DNA of 64,000 nucleotides from Ustilaginoidea virens (GCF_000687475.1 NC_057320.1:558001-622000); one strand, 5' to 3'. Positions 12,853 through 25,500 are shown, numbered from the stretch's first letter. Notes: generated by a model from the letters alone, not told the origin. Numbers and translations are program-made.

Positions 12853-13591
12853 TATTGCAATTCTCAAGGTCACTATAAAAGCAGAGCCTTACTAGCTAGC
12901 TAGATGGCACAAGACTGTCTGCGACCTGTGAACTAATCTTAGTATAAATACTAGATTTTTCACCAAGTCCTAAGACTATACAAGTGCTATAAAGCAAGGC
13001 AAGTATAAAGGCAAGGCAAATATAAGATAACCAGAAACGCAGGGAAGGTAGAAGTTAAGAGGCATATAGTGCATTAACAGACTCGATTGTGCTGCCCTTC
13101 TACTATCTAGAAAGAAGGGGAAAAGCTATCCTATATATACACAAAGGAGGGGTAGGCCCAGGCATCCAAGGTAGCCAGTAAGAAAGCTCCCCGTAATGCT
13201 CGCTATGCCACGTATATAATACGTCAGCAGCCCCACTATATCCAGCCTTTCCAACCACCCTAACCACCACACTAGTAATTAGCCACCACGCTAGTGACTA
13301 ACCACCACGCTAGTGACTACCCACCACACTAGTGGACTAGCCACCACACTAGTAGGCCGCCACCACACTAGTAGGCCCACTACGCTAATTTAGCAATGCC
13401 ACACCTTTTTTAATAAGGCCTACCTTACTTGATATACAGTAAATAATCCACTGAAAATCCTAAGGTAAAAGGCAAAGGCCTAAGGTTGGTAAGATTACCG
13501 TAAGTCCAAGAGGCGGTATAAGGACTAGAAGGTCAGTAAGCCAGTAGGGCATTAGGCCAGCAGCCTAGTAGGCTACTATAGGATTTTAACA
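12853..13591 (-). repeat. 3' LTR of copia B
   Basis: This is a 739-bp LTR homologous to those of copia A. It is about 50 bp longer because the internal CCACCACACTAGT-based minisatellite (about 13262-13390) has more units, and it has a small extra segment near 13207. It ends GGATTTTAACA and is followed by the polypurine tract CCCCCTCTG (plus strand) at 13592. Confidence 0.9.
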
Positions 13592-15507
13592 CCCCCTCTG
13601 ATTAGCTACTGTAGTAGCAAGCTAATCGTGTAAAGGATAGGGAAAGAAAATGCAGTAAAAAGTGCTAAGGAAAAACATAAGAAAAACCTTAGTAAAAGTA
13701 TGTTAGTATAAGTTAGCAGGCCCTAAGACCTAGTAACTCGCGGAACCTAGTAAATTTAGGGCCCGGCAGTGGCTTAGTAAGGCCGTCAGCAGGCATACTA
13801 TTAGTAGGTAAGTAGGTAATTTTAACCAAGCCTAGCTGGGCTTGCTCCCTAATATACCGGAATTTTAATAGCGTATGCTTAGTGCGAGCATGCTGATTAG
13901 GGTCGTTAGAATTCGAAATAGAGCCCTGGTTATCGCAGTATAGCGGTATAGGGCGTACAATATTAATTTCCAGCTCCTTACAAAGGTTAAAAAGCCACTA
14001 TACTTCACGGATAGTCTCAAGTAATGCATCGGATTTAGCTTCTAAAGTAGATAGTACTACTAAAGAGGCTCGCTTAGAACGCCAGCTAATAGGACTACTA
14101 TTAATAATAGTAAGGAAGCCTCTAGTGGATTTAGAGGTTTTTTTACAGCTAGCAAAATCGCTATCAGAATAAGCGGTTATAATAGGCTGTTGATTGCTTT
14201 TAATAAAGCAAATAGCTAGGTTCTCAGTGCCTTTAAGGTAGCTAAAGCTGCCTTTCGCAGCATTTAAATGCACATTAGTTGCCTTAGACATAAACCGAGA
14301 GAGGTATTGGGTAGGAAATGTTAGGTCGGGCCTAATCATCATCATAAGCCACATTATAGTGCCAGTAAGGCTCTGATAAAGGCTCTAATCAGTAGGGCTA
14401 AGGTCTTTTCCACTAGATTCATTTAGAATCCCTAGTTAAAGTGGAATTAGCTGAGGTTTAGTATCCTATAAGCCGAATTTAGCTAAGACCTCTACTATAA
14501 ATTGGGCTTAGTGTAGCCATAATAGACCTTCCTTCCTATTTCGTATAATCTATACGCCTAGGAAGAAGGAAGCCGGACCGCGGTCTTCTATAGCATAGAT
14601 CTTATAGAATTTCCTTTTTAGCTGGTTAATATAAGTTATATTTGGACCAACTAATAGGCAATCGTCAATATAGGTGACGATAAAGGTGCTGGTTTGCTTA
14701 TTATAAAAGACGGCAGCATCAGAAGCTAAAGGTAAAAAACCTTTACTAAAAATCAGGTCTTTTAGCCGGTATTGCCATTCGCAGGGTGCTTGTTTTAGCC
14801 CGTATAGGGCCTTCTTTAGCAAGATAGCTTGCTTAATAGAAGGGTTAAATCTAGCTTCTTTAAGCAAAGTTAGTAGCCGTTAGCGCTATATATTAGACTA
14901 AAGCTTGCTATCAGTTAGTAAACTTTCTGTAAATTCAAGGAATCCATTAGGAATATCTATATAAATAGTCTTAGAAAGTTCGCTATTTAGAAAGGCGCCT
15001 ATAAAGTCTTCTGACTTAGGAAGGTAATCCACGGTAGCATTAGTATTAGTAATATCATCCGGGGTAGCATTAGTAATACTAGTAAAATTAGTAGGGTCCG
15101 GCATACTTTCTAGGTCATCCGGTATAGCATTAGTGCTAGTAATGCTAGTAAGGTTAGCAGAGTTAGTAGGGTCAGGAATGCTTTCTAGGTCATCCAGTAA
15201 AATAGCAGGTTCTTTACTGCTAAATACCCCCTCTAAACCTGTATTTTGCCCTTTATGAAAGTCTCCTTCTAGGCCACTAGAAATAGGGCCTATACCTTTA
15301 TTTTGGTGGATAAAGGTAATAAAGGTTATTTTAGTAATAACCTTCTTCTTTAGAAGGTAGACAAGGTAGGTATTAGTATAGGTCTTTTTAAGTAGCTAAA
15401 TACCTATATGCCCTAGCCGTACATGCCAAATGCCGGCTAATTGTAATAGCTTCTGATATTCTGTATCAGCAGCTATAAGGGCAGGAGTAGGGCTAATAGC
15501 CACTACA

Positions 15508-15603
15508 GGATTTTCGCTAGTCGTAATAGCGGGATTTTCGCTAGTCGTAATAGCGGGATTTTCGCTAGTCGTAATAGCGGGATTTTCGCTAGTTGTAATA
15601 GCG
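15508..15603. repeat. 24-bp tandem repeat, four copies, in copia B
   Basis: There are four near-perfect copies of a 24-bp unit beginning GGATTTTCGCTAG and ending AATAGCG. The unit length is a multiple of three, so it would have kept the polyprotein frame. Copia A has a single related segment near 4800-4830. Confidence 0.9.
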
Positions 15604-16450
15604 GGAGAGTTAGTAGTAGGGCTGGTAGCCTCTACAGGGTCTTCGCTAGTTATGGTAGCGGGCTGGTTAGTAGTAGGGCTAGTAGCCTCTACAGGTTCCT
15701 TACTAGTCGCAGTAGTAGGAACGGGGGTAATAGTAGTATCCTCAGGATTACTATAATCAGCAGGGTTAGTAGGGCTAGGGACCTCTACTAATATACTATT
15801 AGTAATAGTATAATAGCTGCAAGGTTGATGTAGTAGTGATGTATCTATTCCTTTCTATAGAAGGAAAAAGCCGTATTTTTCAAAATTAAAAATGCCGATG
15901 CATTTACGGCTTACTAACCAAAGCTGATTTCTAATTAGTACCCCTTTAGCGGCATAGTGCTTTACACCGCTAATAATATTAATATCCAAGGTAGGAATAT
16001 ATAGTGCATTCTTAAGCTCTATAATACCCCATTTAGTGGGATTAACGCCCTATAGTATAGTAAATCGTGCTGTGCCCCAACTAGTAGGGGAAATAGGGCT
16101 ACCACCAGTAGTAATTACTGGCTTATCATCCTTCTCAAAATAGTGAAAAGTGGTGAAATACTTCTTATCATTTACAATATAATAAGTAGAGCCTGTATCG
16201 TAAAGGAGGGCATCCTTAGGGGTCCTACCGCCTGATTTAGCACTATAGCTTATATTAGTAGATATAGTGGTAGAAGAAGAGGAATAGGATATATTAGTAT
16301 CCTAGGTATTATAATTGCCTATAATAAAGGATTTGATATTTTGCTATTTGCTGCTATTATTAGAGTCCTATTCCTTTTTCTTTTACTGCTTCTTTTTCCT
16401 ATTATTAGTAGAATTATTCTTACTATTATTAATAGAAGCGGCATTAATAG

Positions 16451-16678
16451 TAGTAGGGCTAGTAGCCTCTACAGGGTCCTTACTAGTCGTAATAGCAGAA
16501 GGTTAAATAGTAAGGCTAGTAGCCTCTATAGGGTCCTTACTAATTGTAATAGTAGAAGGTTGGATAATAGGGCTAATAGCCTCTATAGGGTCCTTACTGA
16601 TCATATTAGTAGGACCGGAGATAATAGGGCTAGTAGCCTCTACTAGTTCCTTCCTAATTATAATAGTAGGAACGTTAC
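16451..16678. repeat. 57-bp tandem repeat, four copies, in copia B
   Basis: There are four imperfect copies of a 57-bp unit (TAGTAGGGCTAGTAGCCTCTA at each start, with transitions). They replace roughly 0.9 kb of gag found in copia A. Fifty-seven is nineteen codons, so the expansion was in frame. Open frames on the plus strand here are by-products of the repeat. Confidence 0.88.
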
Positions 16679-17064
16679 TATTTTGCCTACTAACTAAGCC
16701 TTATATAAGGGTAGTTAGGGTATTCATCTGGGACTTTATATAGTCTATATCTAGCTGTAGTCATGCAGTAAGATCAGCTTTAGAGTTGGAATCCAAAGTA
16801 GCCTTATAAGTGGAAGGCCTAGACTGTGCCATTATAGTGGTTAAAAGTCGTTAAAAATAGTGCCAATAGCTGTAGGAACAGATAAATAACCAGCTAAATA
16901 GCTGGCAAAATAGTCGAGTAACTAGCTGGACAGCTAGTAAATATAGTGGCTAATAGCCTACTATAAAAGGTAACCGCAGAATATAGCGGTAGGTCTCAGT
17001 ATAAAAGCACAGATGCCGTAGGCATTATGCAAGTCTAGAATATAGCGTTAGTACTTAAGGTGCT

Positions 17065-17400
17065 TATATGGTGCCGTAATATAAAGGTGCCGTAAGTGCC
17101 GTAGGTGCCGTAGGTGCCGTAGGTACTATAGGTGCCGTAATATAAAAGGTGCCGTAAGTGCCGTACCAAAAGTGCTATAAGTGGAAGAGTATAATAGGTG
17201 CCGTATAGTGCAGTAGGTATCGTGCACTAGGTGCAAAGGTGTTATATAGTGGTATAATGTGGTAGATATCACACTATAAAATCCGTAGGTGCCGTAGGTT
17301 ACTCCAAAAATAACGTAAGGTTACGCTAAAAGTGCCGTAAGGTTACGCCGTAAGTTGCCGTAGGGGTACGCCGTTGATTGCCGTAGGGTAATACCGTAGG
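17065..17400 (-). repeat. 9-bp tandem repeat in the copia B leader
   Basis: This is an imperfect GGTGCCGTA array homologous to 6890-7300 of copia A, between the primer binding site and gag. Confidence 0.78.
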
Positions 17401-17547
17401 TAACAAAGGGTAAGCCAAAGGTAATAAGGGTAAGCCAAAGATACCAAAGGATAGCTATATTAGTAGTACTAATAAGCAAGAGAGACTAAAGGGTGAACAC
17501 AAAAGAGGTAGGGTAAAAACAAAGAAGTAAAACCCGGGCTTATAACC

Positions 17548-18278
17548 TATTGCAATTCTTAAGGTCAATATAAAAGTAGAGCCTTACTAGCTAGCTAGAT
17601 GGCACAAGACTGTCTGCGACCTATGAACTAATCTTAGTATAAATACTAGATTTTTCACCAAGTCCTAAGACTATACAAGTGCTATAAAGCAAGGCAAGTG
17701 TAAAGGCAAGGCAAATATAAGATAACCAGAAACGCAGGGAAGGTAGAAATTAAGAGGCATATAGTGTATTAATAGACTCGATTGTGCTGCCCTTTTACTA
17801 TCTAGAAAGAAGGGGAAAAGCTATCCTATATATACACAAAGGAGGGGTGGGCCCAGGCATCCAAGGTAGCCAGTAAGAAAGCTCCCCGTAATGCTCGCTA
17901 TGCCACGTATATAATACGTCAGCAGCCCCACTATATCCAGCCTTTCCAACCACCCTAACCACCACACTAGTAATTAGCCACCACGCTAGTGACTAACCAC
18001 CACGCTAGTAACTACCCACCACACTAGTGGACTAGCCACCACACTAGTAGGCCGCCACCACACTAGTAGGCCCACCACGCTAATTTAGCAATGCCATACC
18101 TTTTTTAATAAGGCCTACCTTACTTGATATACAGTAAATAATCCACTGAAAATCCTAAGGTAAAAGGCAAAGGCCTAAGGTTGGTAAGACTACTGTAAGT
18201 CCAAGAGGCGGTATAAGGACTAGAAGGTTAGTAAGCCAATAGGGCATTAGGCCAGCAGCCTAGTAGGCTACTATAGGA
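17548..18278 (-). repeat. 5' LTR of copia B, outer end missing
   Basis: This is homologous to 12853-13591, but the last seven or so bases (TTTAACA) are replaced by an alternating TA tract (18279-18295). It carries more CpA-to-TpA changes than its partner, for example in the tRNA-proximal end and at the former CTGTGAAC site. Confidence 0.88.
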
Positions 18279-18295
18279 TATATATATATATATAT
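18279..18295. repeat. (TA)n tract at the broken edge of copia B
   Basis: This is an alternating TA dinucleotide run that starts exactly where the LTR end of copia B should continue. Confidence 0.85.
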
Positions 18296-20239
18296 TACAC
18301 TAGCTAAGCTATCTAGGGGGGGGGATAAGCCCCTATCTAGCCTAGTGCTAGTACCTCTATGCCTAATCTATATAGGAAACCCGAGTGCTAAGAGGAAAAC
18401 CTATATACTATCCATAGTCGATAGTATCCCTTCGGAATCGAAAAAGGTTTACTATGCATTACGAGGAGGTGTCCTATCGCGCGAGACTAGGTCTAGCGGC
18501 AGGGCTGGGAAAATATGGATAGTGGGCGCGCCTCGATAGGCGCGGTGATTTGCCTTAGTGGTCATTGGTTATTAGTTATTAGGCATTAGTCAGGCTCTAG
18601 GGTGGGTATGAATCGGAACCGATATAGTTAATATTATTGGGTATAGGAGGCGGCGGTAATATTAGTATCGGGTAGGCGGCGGTATTGCGGTAAGTCGCGT
18701 TTTTATTATTATTAGCTTCATCTAATATAGGTTGGGGCAGCTAGCGGACGGTCGAGTGATCTAGTGCGGGCATGTAGCGGTATAAAGTCTCCCTTACCTG
18801 CCCTACCTTTTTGATTCCTTTCCTCTTCCCTTTTTATTCCTTATTAAAAATTACTAAGAATTTTCCTTTACTTCTCCGCCTCGATTATACTATAATAGTT
18901 TTTATATATCTTTTATTTTTCGATATGCCTACCGTTCTAGAGTTAGGTCCTAGCCTGGCTTAAAAATGGCCGTATCGTCCCTACGTACACTATAGTACCG
19001 ATATAGCCGCTTATTATTGTGACTAATAAGGTAAGAGGTTCTCTTTTAATTGTTATCTGTCTTTTTCTAATAGTAGGTAGGGCTCGGGGGTGCCTATTTC
19101 GCTTATACTTTAAAGCGGAAGCCTTATTATATCCTAGTGCATAATACTATAAACCGCGAACTAGTAGAGAGTATGCTTATATTGCAGAAGGCTTATACTT
19201 ACGAGTAGGAAGTAAGTATATTAGTTTGCCGGTATCCCTTAGCTTTATAGTTAACCTTAGTAGGTAGACGAAGATAATTACTATAAGGCCTAGCAGGCTA
19301 TATATCGGTCTATTGCGCTAGTTACCTTAGTGCCTCGAAAGGGTTAAGACGACTTTGCTATTATAATACGAATAATAGTGCCTATAGTCTTAATCTCGCT
19401 ACTAGCCGACTTCTTTAGGCTTATTAAAAAAGGGGTTTTAGCTTTAGAGTACGTTTATAGCGGCGAGCCCTAGCCTCTCTTATCGGTCGAAGGAACTCAG
19501 CCTCCTACCACTACTACTAGCAATAGAAGCCCTACTAGTTCTATTATTATATTAGATATCGATGACAAGCCTGCTCTTAGGCCTACTACTATAGAGGAAC
19601 TACCTCGCAGCGAGGAGGTCTCGCCAATATAGTCTAAGACTCCTATAATGCCATCTTCTAGTAAGTTGCAATAAGTAATTACATTTTTAAAGTTTATAAA
19701 GTCCTAAGTGGAGTTTTAGCTAGTAGTATCTGCCTCTAGAGCGCTAACTATACCGCCGTCGAAGCCTCCCCTACCTACTATTTAATTAATATAGCCTAAG
19801 TAAGCTAAATTAGTAGTTCTATTGCTATCTTCTCTTTATCCTTATATTAATATCCCCGCCTTTTCCCCCTTTAAGAGGAAGAAGGAGGGGTTAAAGATAA
19901 TAGAGTCGCCTACGAAAGGAATATTAGGTTTAGCCGCTAAAATTAAACGAAAGATATATTTAAGATCTATAGTCTCCCCTTCCCTAGGGGGGAAAAGGAA
20001 GGGAAAAAGGAAAGTAAAAGTAGCCCTTAATAATAGCTATAGTAATAGAGAGGGTGGTATAGAGTAAATAGGGGTCTAGGGGGTTAGGGGTACTAAAAAG
20101 ATTAGGGGTCTAAATCTATTAACCATATAAATAGCTTATATAAAAAGGACGTTCTTCCCCTATCTATATAGTCAATCGTATCTTTATCTATAATTATCTA
20201 TATATATATATATATAGTCTAGGGTTAGGGTATAATCGT
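18296..20239 (+). other. TpA-rich region with an unrecognised degenerate ORF (about 18925-20066)
   Basis: A plus-strand frame starting near ATGCCTACCGTTCTAG (about 18925) gives a largely coherent polypeptide if TAG/TAA are read as Gln/Trp. It has a Ser/Thr/Pro-rich centre (about 19500-19640) and a basic C-terminal end that is actually open from 19822 to 20067. I do not recognise the family. It could be the first ORF of another retroelement or a host gene caught in RIP. The right end (about 20100-20240) holds TA-rich low-complexity DNA near the 3' end of the LINE. Confidence 0.4.
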
Positions 20240-23047
20240 ATCAGGTTGCTATTAGAGCTAAAGTCTATATAGGCAGTAAATATAATAGCTAGGGTAAACT
20301 ATTCGAGCCGGTAGATATTAAAGACCTATTTAATAACCTATTTAGCTAAATCTTTATTTTCGAGTGCTTAAGTAATACTATACTTATCTAGTATAGGGCG
20401 GTCTTAAATGCAGAGGGGAGGGTTTTTAAGATAATTATTATATTCTAGGATTATATATTCGATATTTTCTATATTAGGACCGCATCGGCAATATAGGTAA
20501 TAGATAGATAAGACCTTTATCTTATATAGGAACTTATTAAGGCCTATTTTTTCTATTTTAAGTTAGGTAAGGAGGGAGGACTTATATTTATAGAGGTTTT
20601 CATAAAGATCTAGTATCTTCTTTATAGAAGTAAAATTAGGGGTATATTCGGCAGTAGGGTGGTTTTTTAGCGGGTATTATATTCAGGCGAGTTATTACTT
20701 TAATTACTATCTCTTTATCTATTTAAAAGCTAAAGAGTAAGCAGGGGATAGTTTATTGTCTTAAAGTAAAATCGAATCTTTAAGGGCTATATAATTTAGT
20801 ATTTTATTCTCGGTCGGTCGCCTTTATCTATAGGTAGGTCTTTATTATAGCCGAGTCTAGATAATAGTATATATATTAGAGATAAGATCGGCTATACTAC
20901 TTTCTTAGGTTCTAATAAGGAATCATTATCGGGCTAGATTAAGGTAGAGGTCGAGTAGGGGGACTATTACTTTAGTTTCTACGATTATATTAGGTATTAC
21001 TCGGTAGGCTCCTATAATTATACAGAGGCACTTTAACTATTTAGCGGCTAAACTATATATAATGCCTCTTACTATTTCTCCCGGCTTAATAGGAGTATAC
21101 TAGATTCTAGCGCTAAAGGCGATTATAATTCTAATAACTTATATATATAGTAGTCGGGCTTTACGGAACTAATATCCCTATATAGAGGCTGCTAAAGCGA
21201 TAAAGGCGAGCTTCTGCCTTTTTAGCTTCTTTACTATTTAGGCCCTATAATTAGTCCAATTGAGTTTGCGGTTAATCTCTACTCTAAAGAATCAGGTATA
21301 TTATATAGGCTAGATAGTCGTATTGCCGAATCGTATTATTATAGTATCTAGTTAGTGCTATTTAGTAAAGTATATTAGCTCGTTTTTTATTAGGTTGAAT
21401 TTTAGTCCGGCTTTTACTAACTATTTTTTGTAGATCTTTTATACTTTCAAGAGGGTTACGACTATATCCTGTATTATTTTGCCGTATGTGATTATATTAG
21501 TATCATCTGCGAATCCTAGGGTTAGTAAATTATCTACTATTTTAAATCTATAGTATAGGGGTATAATATAGAAGAGGAAAAAGACTAGGGAGATTAAGGA
21601 GCCTTAGGGTACTCTTATTATAATTAGGAATCTTTAGGTAGGTTAGCCTTCAAAGAAGATTTTAGCTAAATATAATATAGTAAAGCCTTAGACTTAGGCT
21701 GCTATCTATCGGGGGGCGCTATTTTAGAGGAGGAGGTACATAAATCTAATATAGTTAACGGTATCGAATGCTATAGAGATATCTAGTTATAGTAGCAATA
21801 CTATTCCTTTATACTATTAGGTAGCCTAAACTGCTTCTACTAGGGTATATAGTGCTATATCTATTAATCTATTTACTCTATTGCCTATTTATATATCCGA
21901 TAGTAATTTCCATTCTTTTACGATTATTATTAGTCTCTTTACTACTATAGCTTTAAGGATTTTACTAAAGAGGTTTAAGAGGGATATTAAGCGCTAGGCT
22001 CCTACTCTTTAATATTCCTTAGGTATTTTACTAGGTTTTCTCAATATTATAACTTTAGCTTCTTAGAACTATATTAGGTAGTAACTAATTTTGCATATAG
22101 CATTAAGGAGTATTATTAGGGCTCTAAGAACTAGTTCTCTATAGGCTTTAAGGAATCCCGCTAATATACTATTAGGGCCTAATGCTTTCTAGCTAGCTAT
22201 ATATCGGAGGGTATTATAGATATCTACTTTAGAGAATTCGTCTTTAGGGGCGAATACCGCATCGGTAAAGCAGAGGAATTATAGGTCTAGGATATTATTA
22301 AAGGTGGCTATTAATATCGGGAAGAATCTTTCTGCTAATACTTCTGTTTTAAAAGAATATATTTTTGCTTCCTATATTTAGGCTTTTTCGCCTCGGAGAA
22401 ATATAGGGATTTCTTTTAATTCTAGGGGGAGTCTGCTATATATTTAGGCCTATTTCTCTAGGGACTATAGGTCTATATTTTTCGTTATAGCCTTATTAAC
22501 GGCTTCTCTCTATATCTAGCGCCTTTCCTATTAGATAACCTTAGTTTAGTTTATCTCTACTCTTTATACTATTAACTAGTTAAGGCTAATATAGTCTTTT
22601 CTCTAATTCCTTATAGCCTTACGGGCTACTATTATAGCCGACTATACTTCCTAGGTCTACTATAGGGCCCTTCCTAGCGGTTTAGTTCCTCTTTTAGGCA
22701 TAGCGATATTAGCAATAGCCTATAGTTAGGTCGTAAGCTATTAGGCAAAAGCATCGATCTCTATAGGGGATTAAGGTAGGTACGAAGTATATAGGATAGC
22801 TATCTTAATTTCGGCTTTAGCTTAAGCGAGGATTTTATTAAGTTTCTTCTATTAGTATATCGGCAGTAGTTTATAAAACTCATTTAGTCCTATTTCTACC
22901 TAGATTACCTAAGGGATATAGTTAGATCTAATAATATCTACCGCCCCTATAAACTCTATATTAAGGTCTCCTATACTCTATATATAGTCGATAGTACTAT
23001 TATATTTGCCTAAGGCTTATCTAATTATTTCTCCCTATAGTATTATA
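20240..23047 (-). pseudogene. LINE ORF2: endonuclease C-terminus, reverse transcriptase, probable RNase H
   Basis: Reading the minus strand, the endonuclease end (STIDYI, then a LNIEFIGAVDI-type block) lies at about 23000-22850. The RT block RVPQGSLISLVFFLF lies near 21610, followed by the catalytic box GFADDTNIITYG at about 21490-21520. Both catalytic aspartates are preserved although the frame carries stops, so the element is inactivated by nonsense changes rather than by this motif. The region near 20600-20750 is consistent with the start of RNase H but is too degraded to be sure. Confidence 0.82.
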
Positions 23048-23052
23048 AGGGT

Positions 23053-23610
23053 TGTCAGAATGAAATTATTTATTGTTATTTTATTTTATTATTTTTAGAT
23101 ATCTATCGCCGATAATTCCTACGCATCGCCGCATCATCAGATTGAAAAAGGTATTAAGTATTCAGTACTTATATTTATATGACGGCTGCTAGTAAAGTTG
23201 AGTACCCAGTACTTACACACATTCCCTTACGCGCAAATGTATGATGCATCACAAATTGATCACACCACTTTATCGTCGCAAATCTCGATGCATTATAAAT
23301 GCACATTTCGCCACATATCTATGATATCACAGTATGGTTACGATATTTACGTCAGATTGATTTCACTAGGGATGTTCTATGTTGGAATATTATGTATTTA
23401 AATCCCTAGATATTCCTACCTAAATAGTGGGAAGGAAGGATGGAGGGATGCACGCAAGTAAGTATGCAGAATTAATGCACATCAGATTGTCCCTACGCCT
23501 TAGTCTCGTATCTTATCTGTGCCGTTACTTTACCTTACTGCGATTTTACCATTCTACTGCCTTTATCCTTCGCATACTGCATTATCTTAGCAGGCGAAGC
23601 CCGTTTGACA
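23053..23610 (+). repeat. 5' LTR of copia C
   Basis: This is a 558-bp LTR, TGTCAG to TTGACA. It differs from the 3' LTR at 23188, 23207, 23421, 23459, 23555 and 23607. At each site one copy has CpA or TpG and the other has TpA. Confidence 0.95.
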
Positions 23611-24474
23611 GTTATGAGCCCGGTTTGCACCCGGTAAATCGTTTTATTCTATCTATTTTATCCTATCGATTTCTCTCCGACTATTATTCGCGTGCATTTA
23701 TTGCCAGCTGTACGCCGACAAATTACCAGCTGGTCCGATGGATTACCAGCTGCTTCCCCCTTTTTTTATCGTGCAAGCAAATAGCTGCATACTGACTTTA
23801 GCCAGCTGCACGCAGCTGTGCCTTGGTTGCAAGAGTGCAATTACGCATTCTATGCAATATCAATCTTTTCTTGCTGCTATATTTCTTATACCTCTGTGCT
23901 AATATTATTACTAGGACCGTATATCACGCGTTTATATATTGCAATTCTGTCACCTTAATCCGACCTTCGCCGCGTGCCGCGCAATAGGCATACCGACTGC
24001 TTACCTGCGCACCTTCTATTATATCGTCGCTATCTTGCCAGACGATTTTCTACGATTAAATATTCTTTCTGACGAAGAAATCAGCCTCGGGCAAAAGTTC
24101 TGCTAGGGCACCCGTGCTGCCATACAAATTGCTAGTGTAAGGCATAGCCTAAAAGAACGCAGCAGTGCCGACACATTTGCCTGCGCGAAACATTTCTTCT
24201 GACTTAGGAAGCCGGCAAGCGATTTTTGACTACTAAGGCCGGAAGACCATAAGTGTGGTATATTGTGACTGGATTGACCACCTGGATTGATCCCTTTTGC
24301 CTAGGACTATTTACTGGGACTATTTTGCCCTTTGGATTTACTTGGACCTTTATCCGTTGGATTTTCTTTGACTAAGGCTAGGTTGTTATTCTTTCCTATT
24401 GTTATTCTTTCCTACCTATCCTACCTATCCTACCTTACCTATCTTACCTATCCTGCCTTTCCTACCTATTCCAC

Positions 24475-25500
24475 TATGGCTACTAATACCGACCTGGGGA
24501 ACCCGGCAAACTTCTAACTGCTAGGCAGTAAGGACTGGTTTAAATGGATCTCGATTATTGAGAAGTTCGCTGTCAACGAAAATATCTGGGCCTATATCAA
24601 CCCTTCTGTGCAAGATAGGCCTACCTTATAACAGCCCGTTGAGCCTACTGCTTTTACTATCAAGCCTTATGCTTCCTCTATCCTTGACCTCGACGATTCT
24701 GATTTTACTAGGTTGCAGTATATGATGAATGTCTATAGGACTGCCCTATAGGATTATAAGGATAAGAAAAAGGCTCTCGTTAATATCTAACGCTGGATTA
24801 TCGCAACAATAGGCAACTACTACGATACTATAAGCTAGGAGAATGATGTTGCCGCATAGCTATACTTATTAAAATAACGCTTGCAGCCTACCACTTGGGA
24901 TTATGAAAAAGATATCCGCTAGCGCTATATAGCTGTGCTGCGAAGTCCCAATAGGACTAAAATATCCAGCTGGATTACTTCCTACAAGAAAGTCCTTGCA
25001 GAAGCTATTAATATCAACCTACCAGATACATAAGGACTCCGACCAACCTAGGATTTTATCGACGCTGTGGAATCTATTATACCAGCCTTTTCTAATTATT
25101 AGAAGAACAGAATTAAGGAAAAGCAACGCAATAACAAAGAAGGATGGGAGAAGAAGATACCCGACGGTTATTATATTAGTGATTTATTCGAGCAAGAGTT
25201 TGCCTCACAACAACAAAGAGCACAAGGTGCCTTTGCCTCTTTCCAGGATATGGATACTAATAAAAATCAACAAAAAACAACTGACATTACCAAGCCAAAA
25301 CAACTATGCATTTGTGGCCTTTTATATCGCTGGGAAGATTGTTATGTTTTAAACCAGCAAAAGGCGCCTAAGGATTGGAAGCCTAATACCACTATACTTA
25401 ACAAAATTCAATCTAAGTTTTCATCTGATTAGCGCTTTAAGGATATAGTTATCAAAGCATTGCAAGCGAAAGGAATCACGATTAATCCTATTGTGTTATA
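24475..25500 (+). pseudogene. Copia C gag (nucleocapsid), with stops
   Basis: It starts at ATGGCTACTAATACCGACC and reads as a copia gag (WFKWISIIEKFAV and on). Stops interrupt at former Gln codons, for example near 24514. The C-terminal part carries a zinc-knuckle-like CICGLLYRWEDC (about 25300-25345), matching the Cys-Cys-His-Cys knuckle with the His replaced by Tyr. A short CTACCTATC repeat lies just upstream (24410-24460). Confidence 0.8.

Larger units (their letters stand above)
13990..16850 (-). pseudogene. Copia B gag-pol remnant, integrase deleted
   Basis: On the minus strand, RNase H (about 14354-13998), reverse transcriptase (14867-14550, with YIDDCLLVGP intact) and part of the linker (15104-14898) survive as short open frames separated by RIP-type stops. 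Protease and part of gag follow between about 16350 and 15450. The integrase core present in copia A (3908-4660 there) is absent. It could not transpose by itself even without stops. Confidence 0.83.
12853..18278 (-). mobile_element. Ty1/copia retrotransposon B (internally deleted, same family as A)
   Basis: Minus-strand copy of the copia A family, about 5.4 kb against 7.1 kb for A. LTRs are at 12853-13591 (739 bp) and 17548-18278. The right LTR lacks its terminal bases TTTAACA and runs into a (TA)n tract, so no target duplication can be seen (left flank GAGTT). The primer binding site at 17547-17536 has one CpA-to-TpA change. Relative to A, a 759-bp integrase segment is missing at 15370-15375 between two GTATTA repeats, and a gag segment is replaced by four 57-bp repeats. 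The LTRs differ at a dozen or more sites, nearly all transitions, so B looks older than A. Confidence 0.9.

Noticed and set aside
16341..16646. Plus-strand frame with repeated ASSLYRVLT units
   Set aside because: It is antisense to copia B and produced by the 57-bp tandem repeat.
20216..20236. Single CTAGGGTTAGGG string resembling a telomere repeat
   Set aside because: Only one and a half units are present; insufficient for a telomere or interstitial array.
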